From assembly GCF_001969855.1 (NCBI RefSeq), contig NZ_MRBL01000005.1, forward strand, positions 124,001-188,000: a stretch of 64,000 bases of DNA, read 5' to 3'. The position numbers and the translations under genes were made by a program. Each line of letters opens with the position of its first letter. Within the stretch, counting starts at the first letter, position 1. Of this stretch, positions 1 to 9,633 are shown piece by piece. The DNA comes from Bacillus haynesii. Its GTDB lineage: Bacteria > Bacillota > Bacilli > Bacillales > Bacillaceae. A model generated the notes under the pieces. That model did not search any database, was not told the DNA's origin, and was given only the letters and a program-made list of their open reading frames with translations.

Positions 1-1158
1 TTCCGTGATGTAATGGGCCATGCTGCCGATCGCTGTTTCATTTGAAAAAGCGACCGGTTCTTTTCCCTGGATGAGCCGAGCCGCATTTATACCGGCCACA
101 AGACCTGAAGCCGCTGATTCAACATACCCTTCAACACCTGTCATTTGACCGGCGAAAAACAGATCGTCACGTTTTTGAAACTGGTAGGTTGCTTTTAAAA
201 GACTCGGCGAGTTGATGAACGTATTTCTGTGCATGACGCCGTAGCGGACGATTTCAGCCTGTTCCAGTCCCGGAATGAGGCGAAGCACTTCCTTTTGGTC
301 GCCCCATTTGAGGTGGGTCTGAAAACCGACGATATTGTAAAGCGTGCCGGCTGCATCATCTTGGCGCAGCTGCACAACGGCGTATGGGCGCTTTCCTGTT
401 TTGGGATCTTCAAGTCCGACAGGCTTCATCGGGCCGAACAGCATGGTCTTTTTGCCGCGTTTTGCCATGACTTCAATCGGCATACAGCCTTCAAAGAAGA
501 TTTCCTTTTCAAATTCTTTCAATGGAACGGTTTCCGCAGACACGAGGGCGTCATAAAACCTGTCAAACTCTTCTTCTGTCATCGGACAGTTCAAATACGC
601 TGCCTCCCCTTTGTCATAGCGGGATTTCAAATAGACTTTATCCATGTCAAGGCTGTCTTTCTCAACAATCGGCGCAGCGGCATCATAAAAGTACAGATAG
701 TCTTCGCCTGTCAGCTCCCGGAGCTTTGCGGAAAGCGCTTCTGATGTCAGCGGTCCTGTCGCAATAATTGTCGGCCCTTCCGGTATTTCTGTGACTTCTT
801 CATTAAGCACGGTCACATTCGGATGATTCTTTACTTTTTCGGTAACGTTTGCGGCAAATTCATGCCTGTCTACGGCAAGTGCACCGCCGGCAGGAACAGA
901 ACATTTGTCAGCAGCAGCGATGATGGCCGAGTCAAGAACCCGCATTTCTTCCTTTAATACACCGACAGCATTCGTTAATGAATTCGCCCGAAGCGAGTTG
1001 CTGCAAACAAGTTCTGCAAATTTATCTGTATGGTGTGCCGGCGTTTGCTTGACAGGCCTCATTTCGTATAAACGGACATTGATACCGCGTTTGGCAAGCT
1101 GCCATGCCGCTTCGCTTCCGGCAAGTCCTGCACCGATGACATTTACTGTTTGATTCAT
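1..1158 (-). CDS. trmFO: TrmFO, folate-dependent tRNA m5U54 methyltransferase (partial, C-terminus off the left edge)
   Basis: The first 386 codons are present; the family is about 435 residues, so roughly 50 are missing. The frame starts [18 protein letters not shown], an FAD-binding GxGxxG Rossmann fold at the N-terminus. The CSNSLRAN motif near residues 52-59 contains the conserved cysteine of the flavin/nucleophile site, and a second conserved cysteine lies in FFEGCMP. The enzyme uses methylenetetrahydrofolate and FADH2 to make 5-methyluridine at position 54 of tRNA. The ATG is preceded by AGGAGATG, a good ribosome site. It lies just downstream of topA, separated by a terminator-like hairpin. 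Identification is secure from the length of collinear family sequence; the break is only the window edge. Confidence 0.96.
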   Translation of the reverse strand, partial: MNQTVNVIGAGLAGSEAAWQLAKRGINVRLYEMRPVKQTPAHHTDKFAELVCSNSLRANSLTNAVGVLKEEMRVLDSAIIAAADKCSVPAGGALAVDRHEFAANVTEKVKNHPNVTVLNEEVTEIPEGPTIIATGPLTSEALSAKLRELTGEDYLYFYDAAAPIVEKDSLDMDKVYLKSRYDKGEAAYLNCPMTEEEFDRFYDALVSAETVPLKEFEKEIFFEGCMPIEVMAKRGKKTMLFGPMKPVGLEDPKTGKRPYAVVQLRQDDAAGTLYNIVGFQTHLKWGDQKEVLRLIPGLEQAEIVRYGVMHRNTFINSPSLLKATYQFQKRDDLFFAGQMTGVEGYVESAASGLVAGINAARLIQGKEPVAFSNETAIGSMAHYITE

Positions 1159-1199
1159 ATTCACATCTCCTAATTTATGAGTTGACTTATTCTTTTAAC

Positions 1200-1232
1200 A
1201 CAACAAAGAAGGTGAGCAAAGCCCTGCTCACC
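1200..1232 (-). terminator. Probable intrinsic terminator after topA
   Basis: On the minus strand GGTGAGCA pairs with TGCTCACC (plus 1211-1218 with 1225-1232) around a six-base loop and is followed by a T-rich tail, TTCTTTGTTG. The stem begins one base after the topA stop. The tail is not a pure T run, so read-through into trmFO is likely. Confidence 0.65.
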
Positions 1233-1233
1233 G

Positions 1234-3309
1234 CTACTTTTGTTGTTCTTCCTTATAATCGCAATTCACGCACTGCACTTGAACGCCTTTTTTGAGCTTT
1301 TTCTCCACAAGCATGTCCTCGCATTTCGGACATTTCCGTTCAAGCGGTTTATCCCATGATACGAATTCGCATTCAGGATAGCGGTCACAGCCGTAAAAAA
1401 TGCGGCGTTTTTTCGATTTGCGCTCGACGATGTTGCCGGTTTTGCATGAAGGGCATTTGACGCCGATCTCTTTTACAATCGGCTTGGTGTTGCGGCAGTC
1501 CGGAAAATTGGAGCAGGCCATAAATTTGCCGTAGCGGCCCATTTTATAGACCATCGGATGCCCGCATTCTTCACAATCGACCCCGGCATACTCAGGTTCG
1601 ATTTCGACTTCCTGCATCTCGGCTTCCGCTTTTTCAACGCGCTTTGCAAAGTCCTTATAAAAGGAATCGATGATCTGCACCCATTGAATGTTCCCGTCTT
1701 CAACGTCATCGAGCTCTTTCTCCATTTTGGCGGTGAACTCAACGTTAATGATCTCAGGGAAAAACTCCATGATCAATTCAAGCACGATTTGACCGAGCTC
1801 AGTCGGGGTAAAGCGTTTGTTATCAAGGGCAACATACCCGCGCTTTTGAATTGTGTCAAGCGTCGGTGCGTATGTGGACGGCCGGCCGATTCCGAGCTCT
1901 TCAAGCGTTTTGACCAGCCTTGCTTCCGTATAGCGCGGAGGCGGCTGTGTGAAGTGCTGTTCGGGCTCGATATCTTTTGAAAGAACGGTATCGCCTTCAG
2001 CGAGAGCTGGTAGCATCTTATTCTTCTCTTCCATCTGATCGTCTTTGCCTTCAACGTACACTTTCATGAAGCCTGAAAACTTGACTTTACTGCCGTTTGC
2101 ACGAAATGTCAAGCCGTTGTTTTCAAGGTCGACGCTCATCGTATCCAGTGTCGCCGGAGCCATTTGGCTTGCGACAAAGCGCTCCCAGATCAGCTTGTAT
2201 AGCCGAAGCTGGTCTCTTCCCAATACGGCCTTCAGATCGGAAGGCTTTCTGAGCACCGAGGTCGGCCTGATCGCTTCGTGGGCATCCTGGGCGTTTTCAT
2301 TCTTTTTGGCAGGCTTTCGCTTGCTCCCCAAAAATTCTTTTCCGTACTGTTCGCCGATGAATGATGCCGCTTCTTCTTGAGCTGTATTCGAGATACGGGT
2401 TGAATCCGTTCTCATATAAGTGATTAACCCGACCGTTCCTTCTTTGCCGAGATCGATTCCTTCATAAAGCTGCTGGGCGATCATCATCGTTTTCTTTGCC
2501 CGGAAATTTAATTTGCGCGCCGCTTCCTGCTGAAGCGTCGACGTCGTAAACGGGAGCGCAGGATTCCGCTTCCGTTCTTTTTTCGTTACCTTTTTGACCT
2601 CAAATTTGTTCCCTTTGATCCGGGAGAGGATTTGCTTCACATCATCTTCGCTTTTCAGCTGGTGCTTTTCGCCGTTGATTCCGAAGAAGCTCGCTTCAAA
2701 CGTTTCTTTACCTTTGAGAAAAGACCCTTCAATGGTCCAATATTCTTCCGGTTTAAAATCGTTGATTTCTTTTTCCCGGTCAATGATAAGGCGGAGCGCA
2801 ACAGATTGGACACGTCCGGCACTCAAGCCTTTTTTTACTTTTTTCCATAATATCGGACTGATTTTGTACCCCACAAGGCGGTCCAGAATTCTTCTCGCCT
2901 GCTGGGCGTCGACAAGATCCATATTGATCATGCGCGGATGCTTAAATGAATCTTTAATCGCATCTTTTGTAATTTCATTAAATACGACGCGGCAGTCGGA
3001 GTTCAGATCCAAATCAAGGCTGTGTGCCAAGTGCCACGCGATCGCTTCCCCTTCCCTGTCGGGGTCGGCTGCGAGATAGACTTTTTTTGCCTTTTTGGCG
3101 GCCGTTTTTAATTCTTTCAACACGGGGCCTTTCCCGCGGATCGTAATGTATTTTGGTTCAAAGTTCTGCTCGATGTCAACGCCCATCTGGCTTTTCGGCA
3201 AGTCTCTGACGTGCCCCATCGAAGCTTTCACTTTATATTTTTTTCCTAAGTATCGCTCAATCGTTTTTGCCTTTGCAGGCGATTCCACGATGACTAAGTA
3301 TTCGGACAT
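1234..3309 (-). CDS. topA: DNA topoisomerase I
   Basis: A 691-residue type IA topoisomerase that relaxes negative supercoils by single-strand passage. The Toprim domain is at the N-terminus, with VESPAKAKT near residue 8 and the metal-binding ADPDREGEA near 81-89. The catalytic tyrosine is Y298 in ITYMRTDS. Three C-terminal cysteine clusters (CEECG, CPSC, CPKC and partners) form zinc ribbons. The start was set at [10 protein letters not shown] because GAGGGGGATAATGTT precedes it and the length equals the B. subtilis protein. The frame stays open 65 codons further upstream, but that longer start would use the TTG of the promoter -35 hexamer, so it cannot be transcribed. dprA lies upstream, trmFO downstream. 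Confidence 0.97.
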   Translation of the reverse strand: MSEYLVIVESPAKAKTIERYLGKKYKVKASMGHVRDLPKSQMGVDIEQNFEPKYITIRGKGPVLKELKTAAKKAKKVYLAADPDREGEAIAWHLAHSLDLDLNSDCRVVFNEITKDAIKDSFKHPRMINMDLVDAQQARRILDRLVGYKISPILWKKVKKGLSAGRVQSVALRLIIDREKEINDFKPEEYWTIEGSFLKGKETFEASFFGINGEKHQLKSEDDVKQILSRIKGNKFEVKKVTKKERKRNPALPFTTSTLQQEAARKLNFRAKKTMMIAQQLYEGIDLGKEGTVGLITYMRTDSTRISNTAQEEAASFIGEQYGKEFLGSKRKPAKKNENAQDAHEAIRPTSVLRKPSDLKAVLGRDQLRLYKLIWERFVASQMAPATLDTMSVDLENNGLTFRANGSKVKFSGFMKVYVEGKDDQMEEKNKMLPALAEGDTVLSKDIEPEQHFTQPPPRYTEARLVKTLEELGIGRPSTYAPTLDTIQKRGYVALDNKRFTPTELGQIVLELIMEFFPEIINVEFTAKMEKELDDVEDGNIQWVQIIDSFYKDFAKRVEKAEAEMQEVEIEPEYAGVDCEECGHPMVYKMGRYGKFMACSNFPDCRNTKPIVKEIGVKCPSCKTGNIVERKSKKRRIFYGCDRYPECEFVSWDKPLERKCPKCEDMLVEKKLKKGVQVQCVNCDYKEEQQK

Positions 3310-3475
3310 AACATTATCCCCCTCAAGAGGTGTTCTCTCTCTTTTCAATTTAGCCTTTTTATTGTATTCAGCATAATCGTCGTTTATATAGTCATTATTT
3401 TTACGAAAAGTGTCTGATTTAATCCTTCTATATGTTGAACGCCGATTAAAGCGTTTAAACTTGAAATCCTCACTA

Positions 3476-3504
3476 TTATTAAATATTACAATACGGTTTG
3501 TCAA
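3476..3504 (-). promoter_or_regulatory. Sigma-A promoter of topA
   Basis: A perfect -35 TTGACA (plus 3499-3504), a 17-base spacer and -10 TAATAA (plus 3476-3481). It would give topA a leader of roughly 160 bases. Both elements are seen directly; activity is inferred. Confidence 0.65.
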
Positions 3505-3531
3505 ACGATAATTCTAAACAGGCTCCGTATA

Positions 3532-4416
3532 TTAAGCGTGTGAAGGCGGAAGTTCGCTCAAAATATCTTCAATATTCAATACGAGTTTCGCCCCTTCCTG
3601 GATCAGCCTCGAAGGACCGATAGAGTTGGCGTCAAAGATCGGACCCGGCACGGCGAACACCTCCCGCCCCTGCTCAAGGGCTTGATATGCGGTGATGAGC
3701 GATCCGCTCTTTTCCTTTCCCTGAACGACAACGATTCCTTCCGTTAATCCGCTGATCAGCCGATTTCGCATCGGAAAGTGCCATTTTTGAGGTTTAATGT
3801 GGGGAGGGTGCTCTGATACCAGCAGGTGGCTTTCGGCCATTTGACCGGCGAGCTGGCGGTGTTCACGGGGATATATGCTGTTGAATCCGCCCGCGATGAC
3901 GCCGATTGTCCTTCCCTTTGAACGGATGCTCTCCTGATGGGCAAGACCGTCAATTCCTTTTGCAAGGCCGCTGACGACCGTCCAGCTTTTTTTGCAAAGC
4001 TCCCTGACAAGGTGGACCGCTGCTCTTTTTCCGTATAATGACGGGCTGCGGGTACCGACGATTCCAATCAGTCTTTGGTCATGGAGAAGTTTTTCGTTTC
4101 CTTTTAAAAAAAGGACGGGAGGCGGGTCATGAATGGTTTTCAGGCTGGCTGGATAATCGGGGGAAGATATGGCGGTCATGCGGACACCGTCCGCCTCGTA
4201 AGAACGGATCAGCCGTTTCACGTTAGACAGTTCTTGTTCGGCCAGTTTTCGTATGGAGCACAAGTCTGATCTTTTTAATGAAAGCTTCGTTAAAAGATGG
4301 TTTTTTTCGCCCGTAAGAGACAAGGAAGGGTCTTGCTTCCACCACTTGGTCAGCAGAGAAGGGGAGAGTGTGCCGCGAAGGCGGAGCAATATCAAAAGCT
4401 CGCTGATGTCGTTCAT
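3532..4416 (-). CDS. dprA: DNA processing protein DprA (Smf), RecA loader in transformation
   Basis: A 294-residue protein, close to the 297 of B. subtilis. The Rossmann-like DprA core is visible: GIVGTRSPSLYGKRAA, then VSGLAKGIDGLAH, GVIAGGFNSIYPREH, and EGIVVVQGKEKSGSLIT. A helical N-terminal region precedes it. DprA binds incoming single-stranded DNA in competent cells and loads RecA. The ATG follows a strong TTGGAGGTTTTTGA ribosome site. The gene stands between topA and the sucCD terminator. Confidence 0.95.
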   Translation of the reverse strand: MNDISELLILLRLRGTLSPSLLTKWWKQDPSLSLTGEKNHLLTKLSLKRSDLCSIRKLAEQELSNVKRLIRSYEADGVRMTAISSPDYPASLKTIHDPPPVLFLKGNEKLLHDQRLIGIVGTRSPSLYGKRAAVHLVRELCKKSWTVVSGLAKGIDGLAHQESIRSKGRTIGVIAGGFNSIYPREHRQLAGQMAESHLLVSEHPPHIKPQKWHFPMRNRLISGLTEGIVVVQGKEKSGSLITAYQALEQGREVFAVPGPIFDANSIGPSRLIQEGAKLVLNIEDILSELPPSHA

Positions 4417-4480
4417 TCAAAAACCTCCAAAAATTTTTAAAACAAGACAATCTGAAAGTACTAAACGATATAACCAGTTA

Positions 4481-4520
4481 TGAAAAAGCAGGAATAGACC
4501 AATCGGACTATTCCCGCTCA
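4481..4520 (-). terminator. Intrinsic terminator of sucCD
   Basis: Eleven-base stem with one wobble pair: minus AGCGGGAATAG (plus 4508-4518) with CTATTCCTGCT (plus 4487-4497), ten-base loop, then TTTTTCA. It lies nine bases past the sucD stop. Confidence 0.8.
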
Positions 4521-4528
4521 TGTTAAAA

Positions 4529-5431
4529 TCAGTGTGTTTTACACGTTTCGTAAAGGCCTTTTTCCTTCAGCACTTTAATCAATGTTTCTCCCATGACAGA
4601 AGGCGTTTCAGCCACTTCGATTCCGCAGGCATTCATCGTTTTGATCTTTTCGTCCGCGGTGCCTTTTCCTCCGGAAATGATGGCGCCTGCATGCCCCATG
4701 CGCTTGCCCGGAGGCGCTGTTTTTCCTCCGATGAAACCGACGACAGGTTTGGTCATGTTGGCTTTCACCCATTCAGCCGCTTCTTCTTCAGCTGTTCCGC
4801 CGATTTCGCCGATCATGATCACCGCATGTGTATCAGGATCTTCATTAAAAGCCTTCAGCACATCGATGAAGTTTGTGCCGTTGACAGGGTCTCCGCCGAT
4901 GCCCACTGCAGTCGACTGGCCGACTCCTGCTTCGGAAAGCTGATGAACCGCTTCATATGTAAGGGTTCCTGAACGCGACACAACGCCGACATGGCCTTTT
5001 TTATGGATATATCCGGGCATGATCCCGATTTTGCATTCCTCAGGCGTAATGACTCCCGGACAGTTCGGACCGATAAGCCTTGTTTTCTTGCCTTCCATAT
5101 ACCTTTTCACTTTTACCATATCCAGCACCGGAATGTGCTCAGTAATACAGATGACAAGATCAAGCGCAGCATCTGTCGCTTCCATAATCGCATCGGCCGC
5201 AAAAGCCGCAGGAACGTAAATGACAGACGCATTTGCCCCGGTCTGCTTTACAGCCTCTTCGACCGTGTTGAACACAGGCACCCCTTCGACCTCTGTTCCG
5301 CCTTTGCCCGGTGTGACTCCGCCGACAATTTTCGTTCCGTATTCAAGCATCTGCTTTGTGTGAAACAAAGCGGTTGAACCCGTTATCCCCTGAACAATGA
5401 CTTTTGTGTCTTTATTAATAAATACACTCAT
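4529..5431 (-). CDS. sucD: Succinyl-CoA synthetase, alpha subunit
   Basis: A 300-residue TCA cycle subunit that carries the CoA-binding site and the phosphohistidine intermediate. The CoA-binding Rossmann start is [15 protein letters not shown], the conserved [10 protein letters not shown] is at 121-130, and the active histidine is H247 in [12 protein letters not shown]. Together with SucC it interconverts succinyl-CoA and succinate with formation of a nucleoside triphosphate. It is 18 bases downstream of sucC and followed by a terminator, so the two form an operon. Confidence 0.97.
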   Translation of the reverse strand: MSVFINKDTKVIVQGITGSTALFHTKQMLEYGTKIVGGVTPGKGGTEVEGVPVFNTVEEAVKQTGANASVIYVPAAFAADAIMEATDAALDLVICITEHIPVLDMVKVKRYMEGKKTRLIGPNCPGVITPEECKIGIMPGYIHKKGHVGVVSRSGTLTYEAVHQLSEAGVGQSTAVGIGGDPVNGTNFIDVLKAFNEDPDTHAVIMIGEIGGTAEEEAAEWVKANMTKPVVGFIGGKTAPPGKRMGHAGAIISGGKGTADEKIKTMNACGIEVAETPSVMGETLIKVLKEKGLYETCKTH

Positions 5432-5449
5432 TTTGGTCCCCTGCCTTTC

Positions 5450-6610
5450 TTACTTCACTAAGGATACGATTTTCTGCGCGCCGTCAGCCATTGATTCCGC
5501 AGACGTAATATTGAGTCCTGAATCATCTAGGATCTTCTTGCCGAGGTCGACATTGGTGCCTTCAAGGCGAACGACAAGCGGCAATGTCAGACCGACCTGT
5601 TTCGTCGCTTCAACAACGCCTTCTGCAATGACGTCGCATTTCATGATGCCGCCGAAAATATTGACAAAGATCCCTTTGACATTTTGATCAGACAAAATGA
5701 TCTTGAACGCTTCCGTTACCTTTTCAGCTGTCGCGCCGCCTCCAACGTCAAGGAAGTTGGCCGGTTCCCCTCCGTAGTGCTTAATAATGTCCATGGTCGA
5801 CATCGCAAGCCCCGCTCCGTTGACCATGCAGCCGATGTTTCCATCGAGCGAGATATAGCTTAAATCATACTTGGAGGCTTCGATTTCCTTCGGATCTTCT
5901 TCATCGAGATCTCTGTACTCCAAGATGTCTTTTTGTCTGTATAGCGCATTGCTGTCAAAGTTCAGCTTGGCGTCAAGGGCCATGACTTTTCCGTCCCCTG
6001 TGACGACGAGCGGATTGATTTCAGCAATGGAACAGTCTTTTTCAGTAAACGCCTTGTACAGTCCCATCATAAACTTAACGGCTTGGCCGACAAGCTCTTT
6101 CGGGATATTGATGGTGAAGGCGATTTTTCTCGCCTGATAACTCTGCAGTCCGACAGCCGGATCGATCACTTCTTTGACGATTTTTTCCGGTGTTTTTTCA
6201 GCGACTTCTTCAATTTCCGTGCCGCCTTCTTCAGAAGCCATCAGCACGATGCGTGAAGTCGCCCTGTCGAGAACCAGACCGACATAGTATTCTTTTTTGA
6301 TATCGCAGCCTTCTTCAATAAGTAAGCGTTTTATTTGTTGGCCGTCGGGACCCGTCTGGTGAGTGACAAGCGTCTTCCCCAACAATTCTTCCGCATAGGC
6401 TTTGACTTCTTCTTTTGATTTTGCAATTTTAACCCCGCCAGCTTTACCGCGTCCGCCGGCGTGAATTTGAGCTTTCACGACATAAACCGAGCTGGACAGC
6501 GCTTCCGCTGCTTTGACCGCTTCATCTGCTGTAAATGCCACTTTACCTTCCGGAACAGCCACTCCGTATTTTCTGAGTACTTCTTTCCCTTGGTACTCAT
6601 GGATATTCAT
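5450..6610 (-). CDS. sucC: Succinyl-CoA synthetase, beta subunit
   Basis: A 386-residue ATP-grasp subunit that supplies the nucleotide site of the heterotetramer. It starts [16 protein letters not shown], the usual family N-terminus; [16 protein letters not shown] is the ATP-grasp lysine/glycine loop, and [11 protein letters not shown] and [14 protein letters not shown] are the conserved C-terminal CoA ligase segments. The start follows AGGAGGATGGGAA; an in-frame upstream ATG nine codons earlier has no ribosome site and would lie beyond the family start. First gene of sucCD, with its own promoter. Confidence 0.97.
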   Translation of the reverse strand: MNIHEYQGKEVLRKYGVAVPEGKVAFTADEAVKAAEALSSSVYVVKAQIHAGGRGKAGGVKIAKSKEEVKAYAEELLGKTLVTHQTGPDGQQIKRLLIEEGCDIKKEYYVGLVLDRATSRIVLMASEEGGTEIEEVAEKTPEKIVKEVIDPAVGLQSYQARKIAFTINIPKELVGQAVKFMMGLYKAFTEKDCSIAEINPLVVTGDGKVMALDAKLNFDSNALYRQKDILEYRDLDEEDPKEIEASKYDLSYISLDGNIGCMVNGAGLAMSTMDIIKHYGGEPANFLDVGGGATAEKVTEAFKIILSDQNVKGIFVNIFGGIMKCDVIAEGVVEATKQVGLTLPLVVRLEGTNVDLGKKILDDSGLNITSAESMADGAQKIVSLVK

Positions 6611-6647
6611 TTCCCATCCTCCTAACTTATGTAGCAAAAATAAAAAT

Positions 6648-6661
6648 AGACTGCGCTTTCA
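6648..6661 (-). promoter_or_regulatory. cre-like CcpA site at the sucCD promoter
   Basis: Minus-strand TGAAAGCGCAGTCT matches the catabolite-responsive element consensus TGWAANCGNTNWCA at 8 of 10 defined positions. It starts at the last base of the -10 element, a position expected to block transcription. Regulation by CcpA is inference. Confidence 0.45.
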
Positions 6662-6689
6662 TTTTATATAATCATAGATCGATTGTCTA
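6661..6689 (-). promoter_or_regulatory. Sigma-A promoter of sucCD
   Basis: TAGACA (plus 6684-6689), 17-base spacer, TAAAAT (plus 6661-6666). The transcript would start about 50 bases before the sucC ATG. The surrounding intergenic DNA is very AT-rich. Confidence 0.6.
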
Positions 6690-6785
6690 GGTTTCGATGA
6701 GAAATCGTAAAATCCTTCTAAACATTCACACTTTTATTTTATTAAAAATATAAAATTAATAGAGGAAACGGCTTTTTTTCAAAAG

Positions 6786-7070
6786 TCATTCCCTCTTTTT
6801 CATTTTTTCATCAAGCGTATAGACGAATGAAAAGATCTCGGCAACGATTTCGTAAAGCGCTTCAGGAATGTGGTCGTCAAGTTCCAAGTGGCGCATTAAT
6901 TCGACAAGCGTCGCATCCTCCTGAATCGGTACACCGGCTTTTTGCGCCTCTTCAATGATCTTCTCCGCCGTGTATCCCGATCCTTTGGCAACCACCTTCG
7001 GCGCCTTATCTTTCATTTCATCGTAGTGAAGCGCAACAGCTCTTCTTAATGGAACAGATTCTTCCTTCAT
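6786..7070 (-). CDS. ylqH: YlqH, free-standing homologue of the FlhB cytoplasmic C-terminal domain
   Basis: A 94-residue protein that matches only the part of FlhB/YscU export-switch proteins downstream of the autocleavage site: RRAVALHYDEMKDKAPKVV, then AGVPIQEDATLVELM and IPEALYEIVAEIFSFVY. In FlhB the segment would begin NPTHYAVAL; here the equivalent is SVPLRRAVAL, so the NPTH cleavage motif is absent. There are no membrane helices. The ATG overlaps the ylqG stop by four bases (ATGA), so translation is probably coupled. Its role is not known to me; the FlhB relation is read from the sequence. Confidence 0.85.
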   Translation of the reverse strand: MKEESVPLRRAVALHYDEMKDKAPKVVAKGSGYTAEKIIEEAQKAGVPIQEDATLVELMRHLELDDHIPEALYEIVAEIFSFVYTLDEKMKKRE

Positions 7071-8773
7071 ATTTTCACATCCACTGCGCTCTCTGTAATT
7101 TGTTCAAAACGGGCGTCCAAAAAAGGAGCAAGCTTCATGTTTTCCCGTTTTTTTGCTGTGACGCCTGACAAGCTGTAGCCCAGTTCTTTCAGGTTTTCCT
7201 TTAAAGCCGGGACCAGCGGTTCAATCAAAGGCTCCAAATCGAACCCAGTTTCAATCGTAACCGTCATGACGTTTTGCTGGATCAAACAATCGATCACCGT
7301 CTCTTCCAAGGCCTCCAGCTGAAGGTAAAACATGAGGCGGCACTGGGAAGGGTCGATTTTTCCGTCGTCTTTTTTCTGCCCTTTTAAGAAAACGGTCAAA
7401 TCCTGGACGCCGTTCTTTGAAAACAGAGGGTACGACAGAAAAAGCTGGCTTTGGGCAGGCTGATCATTCTGCAAAAACAGCTGTCCGTTTAAACGGTGAA
7501 AGATCTGGTCCGCTTCCTGTTTTACAGGAGCCGGAAGATCTGAAGCATGCCTCATTTCATTCAGCACAAGCTTTAAAGATTGAAGGCCCTGCTCTTTGAG
7601 AACGGCGCCGTTTTCCATCGCTTTCAACAATGAGAGTTCATCTCTGACGCCTAAAACGTCTTTGATCTTGAGGAGAACGGATAATACATCGGCTTTATTC
7701 GTCAATGCAGGTGCTGTTTCTTTCATGATATGCTGCAATAGTTCCGTCTCTTTTGGCGTGAATCCTTCCAGAATGGCCGGAGCTTGTCCGGAAGATCCTC
7801 GCGATTCAAGCGCTCTGATGACGCCCGCCGCTTCTCTTCCAATCTGCGTCCCGTTCGTTTCGGCTTGTGCCGCCAATTTAGCGAACAGGTCTTTAGCTGC
7901 CGCGATTTCTGCGATTTGCGGTTTCTGCTGAACTGCTTTTGCTTCTTGTTCTAGAGCGCCGCCAGCGTCTGCTTTTTGCAGAGGTTTTCCGCCTTCTGAC
8001 TGAACCTGCGGCTTTAATGACTGAACAGCCTGCAGTTCTCCTTTTTCCAGCGGTCTGACGTGTTCCGCAAGCTTTTGAATCAACCTTTCGGCATGCACCT
8101 CGGTCTCCGCTTGTAAAACAGGCAAAAGCGCCTGTTTCAGCTTTTCCATGCCTGCGGATGGCTGAGTGGCGTTCGTGATCATCTCGAACGTTTTGGCAAT
8201 CTGTTCGTTGAGCGGAACGGGGTTTTTGACGGCCAAAATCGAATCGAGCACGCCGGGATGGACGGGAAGTTCGCGTTTAAGAGCGAACATGACGGCATCG
8301 GCGCCTTTCTGGGCATCAGACTTCGGCAGATTTTCAAGCCACTTGATGGCCGCTCTTAAATCGTTTTCCCTGATCGGCTGCTGCTCCTTCAGCAACGCTC
8401 CGACCAGAAAGACAGCTTCCTTCGTCCGCCTCAGAGAAAGCCCGTTCAACAGCTTAAAGGCGGCATCCTGCACTGTCTTCGGGTTTTTATCAAACGCTTC
8501 AACGACCTGAAGGCGGCCTGTCGCTTCATCCGGCTTCTTTTCATACGAAAACCAGTAATGAGCGCCCGCTTTCAGGGGTGCCTCTAGCTTCCCCTGCCAT
8601 TTCGTATTGCCGATTTGTATTTCGGCGAACTGCTCGCTGATAAAGCGGAGCACTTTGCCGAGCATCAGCCTTTTCTGATCCGTCTCCGTTCCGCTGATCC
8701 GCTGGAGAGAATCCGCTTGTTCAAATTGTTTTCTTAAGCTGTTATGTACATCGTTCAGCATCATCAAAGTCAT
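7067..8773 (-). CDS. ylqG: YlqG, FliK-like hook-length-control family protein of unknown role
   Basis: A 568-residue soluble protein. The middle, about residues 230-330, is rich in Gln, Ala, Lys and Glu and looks poorly ordered. The last 120 residues (LMFYLQLEALEETVIDCLIQ, then VTIETGFDLEPLIEPLVPALKENLKELGYSL) resemble the globular C-terminal domain of FliK. FliK C-domains act on FlhB C-domains, and an FlhB-like gene follows directly. There is no signal peptide or membrane segment. The start follows GGAGG with a short four-base gap; internal ATGs at codons 4 and 5 are possible alternatives. The FliK link is my inference from pattern similarity. Confidence 0.75.
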   Translation of the reverse strand: MTLMMLNDVHNSLRKQFEQADSLQRISGTETDQKRLMLGKVLRFISEQFAEIQIGNTKWQGKLEAPLKAGAHYWFSYEKKPDEATGRLQVVEAFDKNPKTVQDAAFKLLNGLSLRRTKEAVFLVGALLKEQQPIRENDLRAAIKWLENLPKSDAQKGADAVMFALKRELPVHPGVLDSILAVKNPVPLNEQIAKTFEMITNATQPSAGMEKLKQALLPVLQAETEVHAERLIQKLAEHVRPLEKGELQAVQSLKPQVQSEGGKPLQKADAGGALEQEAKAVQQKPQIAEIAAAKDLFAKLAAQAETNGTQIGREAAGVIRALESRGSSGQAPAILEGFTPKETELLQHIMKETAPALTNKADVLSVLLKIKDVLGVRDELSLLKAMENGAVLKEQGLQSLKLVLNEMRHASDLPAPVKQEADQIFHRLNGQLFLQNDQPAQSQLFLSYPLFSKNGVQDLTVFLKGQKKDDGKIDPSQCRLMFYLQLEALEETVIDCLIQQNVMTVTIETGFDLEPLIEPLVPALKENLKELGYSLSGVTAKKRENMKLAPFLDARFEQITESAVDVKI

Positions 8774-8788
8774 TCTTCCTCCGGAACG

Positions 8789-9556
8789 TTATTCATGTGC
8801 TTTAACAGGGGCGAACGATCTTCGGTGTATCGGCGACGGGCCGTATTTGGCAAGGGCATTCAGATGCTCCTTTGTTCCGTAGCCTTTATGCTTTTCAAAC
8901 CCGTAGAGAGGATACTTTTCAGCGTATTCATCCATCAGCCTGTCCCTCGTCACTTTTGCGATGCATGCGCCTGCCGCTATCGAGGCGCTTTTGGCATCCC
9001 CTTTAATGATCGATGACTGCTCTGTATCGACTGCAAGCGACATGGCGTCAATCAGAAGATAATCCGGTGCGACGTCCAGCGCTTGGACCGCTTTCAGCAT
9101 CGCCGCTTTCGAGGCTTCATAAATATTCAGCTCATCGATCTCATGGGCGTCCGCGATCCCGACGCCGACTGCTGCGGCTTCTTCCATTATGTATGAATAA
9201 TAGTCTTCTCTTTTTTGCTTTGACAGTTTTTTCGAATCTGTCAGCCCTAATATTTCACAGTCTTCTTTGAGGATGACAGCGGCGGCAACAACCGGTCCTG
9301 CGAGAGGCCCTCTGCCCGCCTCGTCGATTCCGGCGATATATTGATAGCCCCGCGCTCTCAGCGACCGTTCAAAAGACGTCATCACCTGCCACTCTTCCCG
9401 CATGGCCGAAAGCCTTTCATTTTTCTTCAGCCAGGCGTCGACGAGCGCTTGGACGCTTTTCCTCTCATCATTTTTGCACTGCTCTATAAAAGGGTCTTTT
9501 TCATCACTCACCGATTGAAGATGTTCTTTAATTTCTTTGACGGTTAATGTTTTCAC
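8789..9556 (-). CDS. rnhB: Ribonuclease HII
   Basis: A 255-residue enzyme that removes RNA from RNA-DNA hybrids and misincorporated ribonucleotides. The active-site motif IDEAGRGPLAGP is at residues 77-88, followed by DSKKLSKQKRE and the distal LLIDAMSL segment with further metal ligands. An N-terminal helical extension of about 70 residues is typical of Bacillus RNase HII. The start codon is GTG, eight bases after GGGGAG. It lies between rbgA, from which a terminator separates it, and ylqG, 15 bases downstream. Confidence 0.95.
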   Translation of the reverse strand: MKTLTVKEIKEHLQSVSDEKDPFIEQCKNDERKSVQALVDAWLKKNERLSAMREEWQVMTSFERSLRARGYQYIAGIDEAGRGPLAGPVVAAAVILKEDCEILGLTDSKKLSKQKREDYYSYIMEEAAAVGVGIADAHEIDELNIYEASKAAMLKAVQALDVAPDYLLIDAMSLAVDTEQSSIIKGDAKSASIAAGACIAKVTRDRLMDEYAEKYPLYGFEKHKGYGTKEHLNALAKYGPSPIHRRSFAPVKAHE

Positions 9557-9601
9557 TTTCTCTTCTCCCCTAATGTTCTTATCGGCGCATCTCCTGCAAA
9601 A

Positions 9602-9633
9602 ATAAAGGCCCGCTCTTTTAAAAGCGCGCCTTT
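9602..9633 (-). terminator. Intrinsic terminator after rbgA
   Basis: Minus-strand AAAGGCGCGCTTTT pairs imperfectly with AGAGCGGGCCTTT, one G-G mismatch in the stem, followed by ATTTTT. It begins directly after the rbgA stop codon. Confidence 0.65.

Noticed and set aside
3310..3504. 65-residue N-terminal extension of topA
   Set aside because: Its start codon is the TTG of the promoter -35 hexamer and the shorter start has a strong ribosome site and the family length.
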